Translations under genes and position numbers: made by a program
Part shown: positions 36,440 through 47,700 of the stretch, piece by piece
Layout: the number at the start of each line of letters is the position of its first letter
Position numbering within the stretch: the stretch's first letter is position 1
NCBI GenBank assembly: GCA_965153455.1
Contig: OZ234502.1
Span: 13,795,495 to 13,859,494, forward strand
DNA length: 64,000 bases
From: Sphagnum compactum
Lineage: Eukaryota > Bryophyta > Sphagnopsida > Sphagnales
Reading direction: 5' to 3'
Notes under the pieces: model-generated
What the model saw: the letters and a program-made list of their open reading frames with translations, nothing else
The model's database searches: none
What the model was told of the DNA's origin: nothing

Positions 36440-36937
36440 CAGTGTTGTGAGTGTAAATGGTTTGGGACTTATACTCTGTGTAAGTGTAAATCTCATAATG
36501 AAATTTATTTACACTCCATGCAAGTGTAAGTATATAATTTTCATTTACATTCATGGAAGTGTAAAAAAAAATTTATATAATTTTAAACAGTCCAATAAAA
36601 CTATGTAAATATGTAACAATATAAAAATATATTTTTACTTGAGGAGGGGAGATTTCTTAATGTTTTCAAAGATAAGCCAGCTAAAATGGCCCATTGCCAA
36701 AAAAAAAAGCCATCAAAATATACACCCACAACTAATTCATATGACTTTGCAAGAAGGCCGTGTAAGTGTATTTGACAAGTATTTACACTGGCGTCAGGTA
36801 AGTGTAAAAATATATATACACTGCAACAGGATAAGTGTAAATGTAAAAAAAATTGACATGTAAGTGTAAATGATTTACACTTACACTGGATTTAGACACT
36901 GAATATTTGGCTATTGACACTTACACGGACAACACTG
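36440..36937. mobile_element. hAT-type non-autonomous element (MITE), 498 bp
   Basis: Terminal inverted repeats CAGTGTTGTgaGTGTAA (left) and CAGTGTTGTccGTGTAA (right, reverse strand). Flanking 8-bp target duplication GTGTGTAC / GTTTGTAC (36432-36439, 36938-36945), 7 of 8 matching. An 8-bp duplication with CA.TG-type ends is the hAT signature. The element is filled with copies of AAGTGTAAA on both strands, concentrated near the two ends, like subterminal transposase-binding repeats. No coding capacity for a transposase. Confidence 0.75.
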
Positions 36938-36945
36938 GTTTGTAC

Positions 36946-38719
36946 AATGAGGATACCAAAATATGGCAACTGAGTGATAAAATAATGCAAGTTGTTTGTG
37001 GCAGATGTTGATGGAGACAATTGTCTAATATTGATGTCTGCATCAGGAAACTATTTTTCCTCCTGCAAGAAAGTGCTCTCAGATGGTCTCATAGATCACT
37101 GCAATCATATGCTAGAAGCTACCCATTCCCTCAAGTGGATGCATGCGTCCCAATTGTAGAATTCAAGGAGAAGACTGGCATTGAAGCAATCCTAGTGCCA
37201 CAACACAATGTATAGTAAGACTTTGTCAATATATCCAGTTTGAACCACGAATATCATCCAAAGCCTTGGTATGTCCAGTTTGAAAGACACATATCATCCA
37301 AAACTGAGACTTATGCCATCAAAACTTACATGACCATCCATGTCAAGGGCCACCAAAACCACCAAGCCGGGATCCAGCTTGATGTTAACCACTGGGATAT
37401 ATTGTAAGAAAAGTGGTTGAAATTGTTTGCAATAAAATGATATGCGTTCCCCTGATTGTATTGGTTACACATTGGACATGCAAACCAAATCTAAATTGAA
37501 CCCATCATAATATAGGACCAACATAGGACAATATATGGGTATTTATGACAATTTATGGATATTCCATATACCTTGGTTAGATGCCGTCATAAGTTGTGGG
37601 TTCCAGTGTGTATAGGGCATGGTCAATGTTGAAAGCCAAATGTTTAATGTGTTGTTTTGTTTGGCGGAGACTTTAATGTACATTCCATGGCATGGATGAT
37701 GGACCTTGTGTATTTCCTCTCTCTCATATAGAAAAATAAGTCGTAACCAAATTGGATTCAAAGAAAAAGTATTTAAAGTTTTCTATGTTTTGAAGCCAAA
37801 AATAAAAACCACTCTGGATGTCAGGCCACCATGAATAGTTGTACAAACGGAAGCTTGCGATTTGTATGGTCCAGGGACTTTGCAATGAAATATCCCCAAA
37901 GTCACTTAGCACTTGGAAGTAAAATTTGAAAGCTCTAAAGAACTTGCCAAGCAACAGAGGTTCAGAGACACTAGGTATATGATTGAAGTATTAATACAAT
38001 GTTGTGATCTAGTGTCGGTCTGGTGTCCACTTTTGAACATACCAGCCTGGTCCTGGTATGTATTCTTCTTTTTAAAAGAAATTTATACCAGGCTGCTACT
38101 GATATTGGGTACTTTCAAAAAACTTTCATACCAGTCTGGTCCTGCTACTGGGTACTTTAAAAAAGCATTCATACCCCTCTGGTCCGGGTGTTGGGTCCAA
38201 GATTTTGCACTTGCTTGAGGCAGGTATACATACCTGATATTGAAACTGCTATAAATTTGATATAAGGCCAGTATTACCTTAAATCCCTACCAAGCTAGTA
38301 ATGATACCTGGCTGGTAGCTCATACCAGACTGATAGGGTGCTTGTTACTAGCATTACACATCTACAGTTTATACTAGTGGTGATACCAGGCCCAGGCCTC
38401 TAAAATTGCAGACCAAACACTGGTTCGTCGCACATCATGCTTGCATCAATCCATCCAAAATTACAAATTATAGAAATTTCCCTATTCAATTCAACATCAA
38501 ATTTGAAAGGGGGATGTTGCTGGTAAGAAAGAAGGGCCATCAACCCGAAGGCAAAACCGGGCTCACCAAAAGGTGTGAGAAAAATGAAGTTCAGCCACAT
38601 GCTGTGGCTGCTACCAGGAGTGTGTGCCTTCAAGAAAGTACAATGCACAAACTGCTAGGGTTTGCAATTTGACCTCATATTAAGAGGAAGGATCTGAAAA
38701 TGGAGATGGGGGGACACTG
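36946..38719. other. Intergenic DNA with an ACCAG/CTGGT-rich stretch
   Basis: No gene is recognised. Between about 38020 and 38395 the words ATACCAG and CTGGTCC recur about ten times in both orientations (for example CATACCAGTCTGGTCCTGCTACTGGGTACTTT), suggesting a small degenerate tandem or foldback repeat. Confidence 0.45.
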
Positions 38720-38980
38720 ATTATAGCGCCAGAGTGAACCAGCTCACCTATGCAGGATGGATGGAGTGTGAACTGAAAACATTTTTTCATTGTACTCCTA
38801 GCCAGTAGTTAACCACAGTGATTAATTATGTATCAACCATCCAGACCACATCCACCTCTGTAGTAAGCGAGAAGTGCCTTGCCTACTTACCTTACAGTCT
38901 TTACACTCCCTTTCTACTTTACTATGATAGTTACCCACAAGTACATTCCTTATCTTCCCTCCACTGATACTTACCCACTT
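38720..38980 (+). repeat. Dispersed repeat family B, copy 2 (left portion)
   Basis: Direct match to 22905-23215. The homology breaks at about 38980 where an inserted element begins and resumes near 39856. Confidence 0.65.
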
Positions 38981-39855
38981 AATGTGGGGCCACACTTAGA
39001 GTTAAATCACAGTTAACTCAAAGTTAGAAATGGTAAACTTAACCTTGTGTCCACACATGCAAAATTAGGTAGCACTTATTCCTACACCGATGCCTATGTG
39101 GCAGGGGGAGATATCTAAGAGGTAGCTAGCTTAGTTGTTAGCTTTGAATCTACAAAATTTGTAGATTTTCAATCAATACTGTAGAGGTAGTTAACATCCC
39201 CAAAAAACCTCCAAATAAGTTTGAGGTACCTTAGCAAGTGTCTCACGTCGCAACAACAACAAACAAGAACATAGAGGCCTACAACAATGAGGATCCAAGG
39301 TCTGGTGCCGATGGACAGGTCTCTGACAAACCACATAACCTTCACTCCTTAAATTACTCCTTTGTCAAATTGATGCATGCAAACAAAATGCAATAACATG
39401 AATTGCATTAGTATCAAGATCATTGACAGGGATTTTCTTAGTATATGCACAGGGGTTGCTGGTGTGGCCGCTACAGTCCACAGCTTAAAAAAGGTAAGGT
39501 AACTTCTTACCTGACGTTTTAGGTGTTCACAAGAAGAAGATGAAAAAATAGCAGAAAACTAAGAAGATGGTGGTAGTTAACTAAAGTGCAACATCTGCCA
39601 CTTTACTCCAAGTTAGAGCATCTCCAGCTCTATATGTGTGAAACACTCAGAATTAGTTAAATCATATTTATTTCACTCTTTTCTGCAGGTGCACAATTAT
39701 GCTGAGCCAAAACCATTTTCTTGAGCCAATCCCGCAAATGTTAGATTTTCTTTGTCCAATCTTACTGTGCAGGATCACATACTGAGCACCACTGGAGATG
39801 CTGCAACCCTAAAACTGCAAAAATGGCCTACCTCTAAGTGTGGTGGCTGATCTTT
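38981..39855. mobile_element. Probable non-autonomous DNA transposon inserted in family B
   Basis: About 870 bp that interrupts the family B alignment. Near its ends are the inverted repeats CCACACTTAGAG (38990-39001) and CTCTAAGTGTGG (39832-39843), perfect over 12 bp. Flanking text ACCCACTTA and ACTCACTTA may be a target duplication of about 8 bp with one mismatch. The exact ends are uncertain because a few bases lie outside the perfect inverted repeat. No transposase frame. Confidence 0.55.
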
Positions 39856-39869
39856 ACTCACTTACATAG

Positions 39870-40055
39870 GTAGTGTGAGGTGAAAGTTGGGAGAGTTTAT
39901 GGAGGTTGCCAAGTTGGTAACTCAGTTTGTGGTCCATCCACAACTGAGTCATACCGGATTGCCAATGGATGGTGCACTGCTGGGTGCGAGGTCACATCCT
40001 TCAAAGAGCTCTGAGGTGGTTTTCTGCCTAGTTATATCAGGAGTTAAAACATGCA
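39870..40055 (+). repeat. Dispersed repeat family B, copy 2 (middle portion)
   Basis: Direct match to 23215-23390, including TGGTCCATCCACAACTGAGTC-type text and GAGGTGGTTTTCTGCC. It is followed by an insertion of family C. Confidence 0.65.
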
Positions 40056-40084
40056 ATACAAAGCAAGGGTGAAAGCAGAGTTTG

Positions 40085-41005
40085 AAAAAGAAGTGCCCAG
40101 TTTATAATGGGGGTATTAGCCCAGGTTGAAAATGGTAGTAAACAGTTTTGGAAATAGAAATTTCATGCAGCCAATGAGAAAGCTCAGGGTGATTAATTTT
40201 TTTCTTTTGGGTTTTGGGGAGGGGGGATTCTTTAATTCTTTGTCTGTTCCCATCGTTCCCAAAGTGTTGCTTCAGTGTTCCTAACAACACCTCAATTTTT
40301 TTTATCCCATATTGTTTGGCTTTGTTTCATCTTCCATCTACATATATCAATTGTAAAGGGGGAGGGGCCAAAGGGAAGCATGGCAACACATGCTTCTATT
40401 TTGAGGAGTGAAACATATCATGGCTTCTTTGTTGGGGGAGTGCCCAATGTTCCAAAAATATGGGGGATTCACCCAGTTGGCTCCTTCTGAAAAGAAAGAC
40501 AAAAACAAAACAAACCCATGGGTCCCCCATGCTAATTAATAGAAGCATGAATAAGCCCCCCAATTGTTTGAAAATGGTGACAAACAAATGTAGGAATAGA
40601 AATTCTACTCAGGCAATAAGGCAGTGGAGCATGCATTCAAAAGACCCAGGGTTTTGCCTTTAGGGGAGGGTGGGGGTGGACATTGAATTTTTTGACTTTT
40701 TCCCTGTTCTCAATGTGTTCCTTTCAAGTTCTCACAAGGTCCCCAAGTTTCGAATGTGTTCCCCCAGATGTTCCTGATAGCACCACACTTGTTTTGCCCA
40801 AAGTGGTCATCTTTTCACGTATATAGGTCGACCAAAGGGGATTCACTCCATCTTCCAAAGAAACGTTTGTTTTGGGGAGCCTTCAAAAAAATAAATTGGC
40901 AGGGTAATGGGCCAATCAAAATGGCTCATTGCAAAGAAAAAATGTCCCACTTGTTTGGCACCCCCATCTACTTAATATGAAGATGAATATCAAGTGCCCT
41001 AGAAT
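40085..41005 (+). repeat. Dispersed repeat family C, two head-to-tail units inserted in family B
   Basis: Units at about 40085-40556 and 40557-40990, each with the family blocks TTTCATGCAGCCAATG, poly-G run, TTCCCA words and TCTA.TTAATA...GAATA.. exit. They separate the middle and right portions of family B that are contiguous near 23390-23515. Confidence 0.6.
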
Positions 41006-41030
41006 GGAAAGCAGCTGTGGAGCAAATTCT

Positions 41031-41054
41031 GGGGGGGGGGGGGGGGGGGGGGGG
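41031..41054 (+). repeat. Uninterrupted run of 24 G
   Basis: A single homopolymer of 24 G within family B copy 2. It could fold as a G-quadruplex. Its length in an assembly is error-prone. Confidence 0.8.
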
Positions 41055-41059
41055 AGTGG

Positions 41060-41250
41060 GCTAATGGGAAGGTGCCCCTAAATTGTGCTCAAAAGTTTAG
41101 GGTTACGAAAGCATTAATTGCTAACCAATGGGAATTCTTCCTAGTGTAACACAGAGAAAGGTTCTCAAGATATCTGTAAAATTCCCAATGGAGATGAAAT
41201 CTACAGGGGATGGCCTCGTGCATTGGCACTCCGCTTTGCAAAACACCCCC
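41060..41250 (+). repeat. Dispersed repeat family B, copy 2 (right portion)
   Basis: Direct match to 23613-23830, with an internal deletion of most of the 98-bp unit found there. Confidence 0.65.
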
Positions 41251-41687
41251 CACTACGTTAGGCCTTTGCATTTTGTAATTTATTGTCATGGTGGGTTGAC
41301 ATCATCATTACACCAGATAAATGCGGTATTAGAGTTATTTGTAAAGTCATCATTTTAGGGTACAAAAATGGCTATTTTGGCTCATGTAGAGTATGAAATG
41401 CACAACAAAGGATGTAACGTGTCATTAAGAACATAATAGGGACCCAAACTCAATTTTGCATCAAGTTTTGGTGGTATCTCAAGTTTGGTCCCTTGTCTTA
41501 GTTTTTGCATGAAAGATCCAACCTTGAAGTCAAGGCCCAAGCTCAAGTGCTCTTGTTTTCAAAGCTAGTTAGTGTTGATGTGTATGTGTGAAGGTGTAAT
41601 GAGAACATTTCTTCATGAAATTATGAAGAGCATGAAGGTGTGAGGGATTAAAAACTTTACATGAAAACACGAAGTGTGAGTGTGAGG

Positions 41688-42190
41688 GAGCTCACAAATG
41701 CATATTGGGGACCTATTTTAGTCTTGAGAGTTCACAAATATATATAATGGGAATTTGCTTTGGTTTTGGGAGTTCACAAATATGTGTAGTGGACATTTGA
41801 TTTGATTGTAAGAGTTCACAAATATGCATAATGACGTTTTGATTTGATTGTAAGAGTTCACAAATATGCATAATGGTGTTTGATTTGATCTTGGGAGGTC
41901 ACAAATGTACGATTAGGGTTTGTTTTGGTCTTGGAAGTTCACAAATGCATGATGGGGATTTGTTTTGATTTTAACAACTCATAAATTTGCAATTTGGCCT
42001 ATTTTGGTGTTGTGAGCTCACAAATGCATGATGGGGGTCTATTTTGATCTTGGGAGTTCACACATGCACACAATGCACATAATGGAAATTTATTTTCAAC
42101 TTGGGAACTCATAAATGCATAATGGCAAGTTGGTTTTAACCTTGGAAGGTTTTTAATGCATAATGGGGGGCTTGTTTTGGGCTTAAGAGA
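41688..42190. repeat. 42-bp minisatellite, about 12 diverged units
   Basis: Unit consensus about GAGTTCACAAAT.TGCATAATGGGGATTTGTTTTGATTTTGG. Successive units start at 41730, 41772, 41814 and 41856 (period 42) and become more diverged to the right. Non-coding. Confidence 0.85.
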
Positions 42191-42894
42191 CCATAAAAAT
42201 AATTGGACAAACCTCTTATCGTGAAATTGGGTGATTTGTAAACATAAAAAACTTGGACAAACCTTTGGTAGTGAAATTGTGGCAGGATGCACTTGGTGAG
42301 GGGAGGAGATAAATACTTGATGGTGACTGAAACTAAGGATGCAAGTTTTTTGATTTAAATTCATTTCAATTTCGTTTCGTGGTGTTGAAGCTTGCAAGAA
42401 AAATGCTTAAAATTTGTGATTTTAATTAGGTTGTTCATGTTTGCTTTAAGATTTTTGTTGCGTTGAAGCTAGTGAGTAGAACTTAGGAATTAATGTGTTA
42501 GTAGGGTCATAGGATGGAAGTGATGAGAGGCTCAAGGGGGTTATTTGGAGTGGCCTCAGTGGGGTTCCTATTCAAATTGAACGTGCTTGAGATAATTGTG
42601 GGAACATGGGAAAGATCAAGAGTACCTGAATGGTTGGGAGTTCCAAATAAGTTCTTTGTAGTGGGAAGTTCTTGGGAAAATCTGAAGAAGCCATTATAGA
42701 CACATTGCTTGTTCATATCTTTACCATCTCCAAACCAACATCTCTATTGGGATTATGAGAATATTAGGTGCAAAATTTGTTTGTTGTCAGGGTGCCCAAT
42801 GGAAGGCCATGATAGTCCACAAAGAAAAGAAATCTGGAGCATGCTGATCTGTTAAAGTCGTTAGGGTTCATTTTGTCACTAAGTTATTAACAGA
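42191..42894. other. Intergenic DNA left of the nested retrotransposons
   Basis: No gene is recognised. This is the left flank of the outer element's target site; its last five bases before 42900 (ACCAA) are duplicated after 56252. Confidence 0.45.
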
Positions 42895-42899
42895 ACCAA

Positions 42900-43871
42900 T
42901 GACGCGCTCCCAAGTTCCTTGTAGACCCACTTGAGGGTCCAAGTATGCGGCAATGCGGAAGGAGTTGGAACTTGGAGCCGCTCCCTAGCTCACAACACTT
43001 GGAGGGGTAGAGGGGCGTGTTGGAGCTCCGGGATGGGACTAGGAAGAATTGACAAGCTTATTCACTCACACGGGCCTACACACAACCCACACAAAGTGGT
43101 TAGTGCATAGTTGGAGCACCTTTGGTGCTAGGACGAACCACGGGCAACACGGACACACAAGACTCACCACGGCCCGGACTTTGGGGGGAGCCACCACCTT
43201 CCCCCTTATAGTATACTCTGCAGCTCTCCACGGAGGCTACATCCAAATGGCTATTTTTCCCGGGACTCCCGCGTGGGAGTCCCGAAATCGCGCCAGGTGG
43301 GACTCCTGCAATTTTGAAGCCCCATAACTTTGCGAGCAGACCTCAAATCGCGATGCGGCCTGAAGCAAAGTTGTAGCTCTCGTCGAGAGCTTTCCAATGA
43401 TATGTGGCACGCCCCCTGCAGCTAAGTAAATCGGGTCGATTCCCGACTTTTAGTGGTCGGGAGTCAAATTGGCAATTCGACTCCCGACCTTTCTTTTGGT
43501 CATAACTTGTGTTTTAGAGATCCAAATGAGCCATGCAAGCCCATTTTAGGCATTTACGCTCCGAGAGCTTTCCAATGATATAAAGAACGCCACAAGACGT
43601 TGAATTTTGACCCCTCAAATCGCTTTCTGAAGTTTTGGGAGTCCACTGGGACTCCATCTCCCAAAGTGGGAGTTGCCTTGGGAGTGTGAGTGTTCACTCC
43701 CTCACACTCCCTCACACTTTCTTACACTCCCGGGAGTGTGATGTGACTCCCAGGCTTTCTCTTGCCTTGACTCCCGGGCTTCCTCTTGGTTTAACTCCCG
43801 GGCTTCCTCTTGGCCCGCAACCTTATAACCCCTTTGCCTTTGGTCTCCGGCCCAAAGCTAGGGTTGCAACA
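42900..43871 (-). repeat. 3' LTR of the outer chromovirus
   Basis: 972 bp, TG...CA, aligned base for base with 55281-56252 apart from 12 substitutions, no indels. Read on the plus strand it contains three CTCCCGGG-centred units of about 22 bp near its right end and a TTATAGT word at 43207-43213, which is a candidate TATA box on the minus strand. Confidence 0.95.
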
Positions 43872-44459
43872 CTCTCCCCCACTAGAAGAAGAGGTCAATG
43901 TCCTCATTGACACTTAGAATTTCTTTCAACAATTGCAATTGCTTTCTTTTAGATCCTTGGCCATCAAATGCCGACTCCTTGCGGCCGGACCTTGCCTCAA
44001 GCTAACTTAGGCGTCCCCAAGCTTCCAACACTCTATTGGCAAGTCCAAGGGTGTTTCAATAGAATCCCTCCATTTCTTCGTCAAAAGACCTAACTAGCCT
44101 AATTGACGAAGCCCTCATTTGGGAGGCCATTCTTTCAACCTTCCCCTCATGAGGAATTCAAGCCAAGCCTAACCTTGACCTAAGCTACTTGACATGACTC
44201 CTTTCCCAATCTTGCGCCTTGATCACAACAATCAAGCCTTTCCTAAAGGTATGCTTATCAAGGTACGAGAAGCGACGTTTAGGCTTTGCAAAAGCCTAAG
44301 TCCCAAGCTACACGATTATAGTACACGAACGGGGTCATGACTTCCCGCGTTGGCCGCCACTACCAACCAACCCTTTGGGATGCACTTTGGGCATGTGCAC
44401 GTCCTCGCAAGCTCACCTTGCTTGCCTCCTCTTTTGGGACCAAGATTTCTCCTAGCCCC
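43872..44459 (-). other. 3' untranslated end of the outer chromovirus, with polypurine tract
   Basis: Non-coding internal sequence between the nested insertion and the 3' LTR. The polypurine tract used to prime plus-strand synthesis is AGTGGGGGAGAG on the minus strand, directly abutting the LTR. Confidence 0.75.
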
Positions 44460-44464
44460 CAAGT

Positions 44465-44731
44465 TGTTATGGACCGACTACAAACAGGTGGAGAATTACA
44501 AGACAAGACAAGCTTATTTGATCCATCAAGTGGTGTTGATCTGCTAAAGGGTTGTTCTCCAGACTATCTCCTTTTATAACCCTGAGCCATACTAGTCCCA
44601 AAATATCCTAGGCCATGATATTGCCAAAAGTATCCCAAAATATCCTAGGCCATGATATTGCCAAAAGTATCCCAAAATATCCTAGGACATGACATTGCCA
44701 AAAGTATCCCAAAATATCCTAGGCCATGACA
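44465..44731 (-). repeat. 3' LTR of the inner chromovirus
   Basis: 267 bp including four copies of a 37-bp tandem unit (TCCCAAAATATCCTAGG..ATGA.ATTGCCAAAAGTA) that make up most of its U3. The pol frame stop codon (TAA, 44734-44732) directly abuts the LTR. Confidence 0.95.
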
Positions 44732-47700
44732 TTATCCTCTCCTCAAGCGACATCTTCTAGATGGAGCCGGTTTGTTGGGATATCGTTGGTGAAACCGATT
44801 AACTAAGTCTTGGGCATGAACTAGGTTTCCAGCAGGCTCCCAAGTAGCTTCAGAAGGAGGATAACCTCGCCAAAAGACAAGGTACAGGAGCTTTCCACGA
44901 ATCTTCTTGGAGTCCAAGACCTCCTGAACTTCAAACTCTTCTTGGCCTTCAATTTCGACTGGAGCTGGGGGTTCTTGATGACGTTCTGGGATCGGGTTTT
45001 CATGATAGGGCTCAAGAAGAGAGACATGGAAAACATTGTGAATTTTGAATTGGGGTGGAAGCTCCAACTGGCAAGCCACTAGACCAACCAATTTGGCGAT
45101 TTTGAAAGGTCCGAGGCGCTTGTAATCCAACTTGGCACATGGGCGAGTGGTAGCAATGTTCTTTCTAAGAAGCCAGACCTTGTCTCCAACCTTGAAGTTT
45201 GGATGGTCCTTGCGTCGGCGGTCTGCTTGCTTCTTTTGCCACTCCTGTGTTAGCTTGAGTTCTGCCATAAGGTTCTGTTGAACCTGTCCAAGCCTCGTGG
45301 CCCTTTCTTCAGCCGAGGGGTTTACGGAGTCTCCAGGAATTTCAAGGCTAAACTTGGGATGAAAACCGTAATTGGCAAAGAATGGACTGATCCCGGTCGA
45401 TGCATGTGTTGTGTTATTATAAGCAAACTCTGCTTGAGATAGTAGGTCCAGCCAATCGTCCTGTTGGTAGTTCATAGTGCAGCGAAGGTATTGCTCGAGT
45501 GTCTGGTTTGTCCGTTCGGTTTGTCCATCTGTCTCAGGGTGGAAAGCTGAAGATAGCCGAATGTCAACTCCAAGAAGCTCGAATAGACGATGCCAGAACT
45601 TGGATGCAAACTGAGGACCTCTGTCGGACACAATTTCCTCGAGGAGTCCATGCAGTCGGACGATCCCGTCCAGAATTAACTGAGCTGTCTCTTCTGCCGT
45701 GATTGACTTGGAACAAGGGGTGAAATGGGCCATTTTGGTGAGTCGATCGACCACAACCAGTATTGAATTCTTGGTTCTGACAGTAGGGAGGTCCGTGATG
45801 AAGTCCATTGCAATAGATCCCCAAGGTCGGCTAGGAATCGACAGAGGCCGTAGGAGTCCAAACGGGCGATGCCTGGGAGCCTTGGATCGAGCACATGTAT
45901 CACAAGACTTGACATACTCCCGTAGCATCTTGTTCATTTTGGGCCACCAGTAAGTCCTTGACACTAGTTCGTGAGTCCGTGCCATTCCAAAGTGACCTGC
46001 CAGGGTGTTGTCGTGGCATTCCCTCAGGATTTTTAGGCGTATAGGTCCTTCGGGTACATAAATCAGGTTATTTCGAAGGAGAAGTCAGTCTTGCTGCTCA
46101 AATTGATCCAAGTCATCACGATTTGGGTTCCTTGGTCGTTCCTGGAGTTCTTTCTTGATGTTGGTAGCCCAGGTGTCTTCCTAAGTTGCTATCTTGATGT
46201 CCCTGACAAGGTATGAGTCTGGGAGGGTGCTGATTGTTGCTGCAACTCGAAATTGCTTGGGGTTGAGTAAAGTCTGGTTCTGCTGGCCGTAGGCCTCATC
46301 CCCCGCTCGAAGTTCATATTCTGAACGACGAGATAGCGCGTCAGCTTTCCCTTGCTGGGTGCCGGGTTGATACTGAATCTCAAAGTCGAAATCAGCTAGG
46401 AAGATAGACCAGCGTGCCTGGCGACGATTTAAGGTCCGAGTAGTTGTGAAATAAAGGAGATTCTTGTGATCTGTCAGAACTTGGACTCGATGTTGAGCTC
46501 CGGCAAGATACGGTCTCCACTGCTCGAATGCCGTGATGATTGCCAGGAGTTCCTTATCGTAGACCTGGTAGTTGATTTCGGCACTGGTTAACTTCCGTGA
46601 ATAGAAAGCAACTGGATGCAGCAACCCATCTATTCCAAATTGAGATAGAATAGCTCCCAAGGCAAAATTCGAAGCGTCTGTTTCCACAATGAATGGCTTG
46701 GTAGGATCGAGATGTATCAGGATGGGTGCAGAGGTGAATGCCATCTTGAGAGTATCAAAAGCAACCTGGGCCGTTGGATTCCACAAGAAGGGCTTGTCTT
46801 TGCAAATTAGGGTTATTAACGGTGTTGTAATCTTGGAATAGCCTTTGATAAACCAACGATAGAAGTTGGCAAACCCTAGGAAGCGTTGAACGTCCTTGAC
46901 CGAGGATGGAGTAGCCCAACACTGGATGGTCTCGACCTTTGACTTGTCCATGAAAATGCCATCTGGAGAGATCACGTAGCCGAGGAACGCCACTGAAGAT
47001 TTGTCGAATTCACATTTTTCCAACTTGGCGTATAGGCCATGCTCCCGCAGCGTCGCAAGCACCAATCGTACATGTTTATCGTGGGTTTCCTGGTCCTTGG
47101 AAAAGATTAAAATGTCATCCAAATAGACCACGACAAATTCGTTCATGTAATCCCGGAAGATATCATTCATCAGATGCTGAAAGACTGCGGGTGCATTGGT
47201 GAGGCCGAAGGGCATGACCGTGTATTCGAAGTGGCCATAGCGTGTGCGGAAAGCTGTCTTCCATTCATCACTAGGGCGAATCCTAAGTAAGTTGTAGGCT
47301 CCACGGAGGTCAAGTTTGGTGAAGATCTTCCCGGTACGTAATCGATCTAGGAGACCTGAAATCAAGGGCAAAGGATATCGATTCTTTTTGGTTATCTTGT
47401 TGAGTCCACGATAATCCACACAGAATCGAAGGGAGCCATCCTTCTTCTTGACAAACAAAATTGGGGCGCCGGCTGGAGACTTGGAATGCTGAATGAACCC
47501 CTTGGCAAGATTTTCAGTAAGGTAATCACGCAGGGCTTAGAGTTTCGGTTCCGATAGGCCATAGATAGGACCAAAGGGTGGTGACTGTCCTTCTTCTAGA
47601 TCAATCGGGCAGTCATATGGACTATGGGCGGGGAGCTGATCAGCATTAATCTTTTCAAAAACATCAACAAAGTCCTTGTACTTCTTGGGAAGTTTGACAG

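Noticed and set aside
41688-42190. Regular repeats considered as a CRISPR array or coding repeat
   Set aside because: Contiguous degenerate 42-bp units without spacers and with frame-breaking indels.
43049-43327. Open frame repeated in all three outer-family LTR copies (also near 4596 and 55430)
   Set aside because: It starts with TTG, its conservation follows from LTR homology, and its end differs between copies. No evidence for translation.
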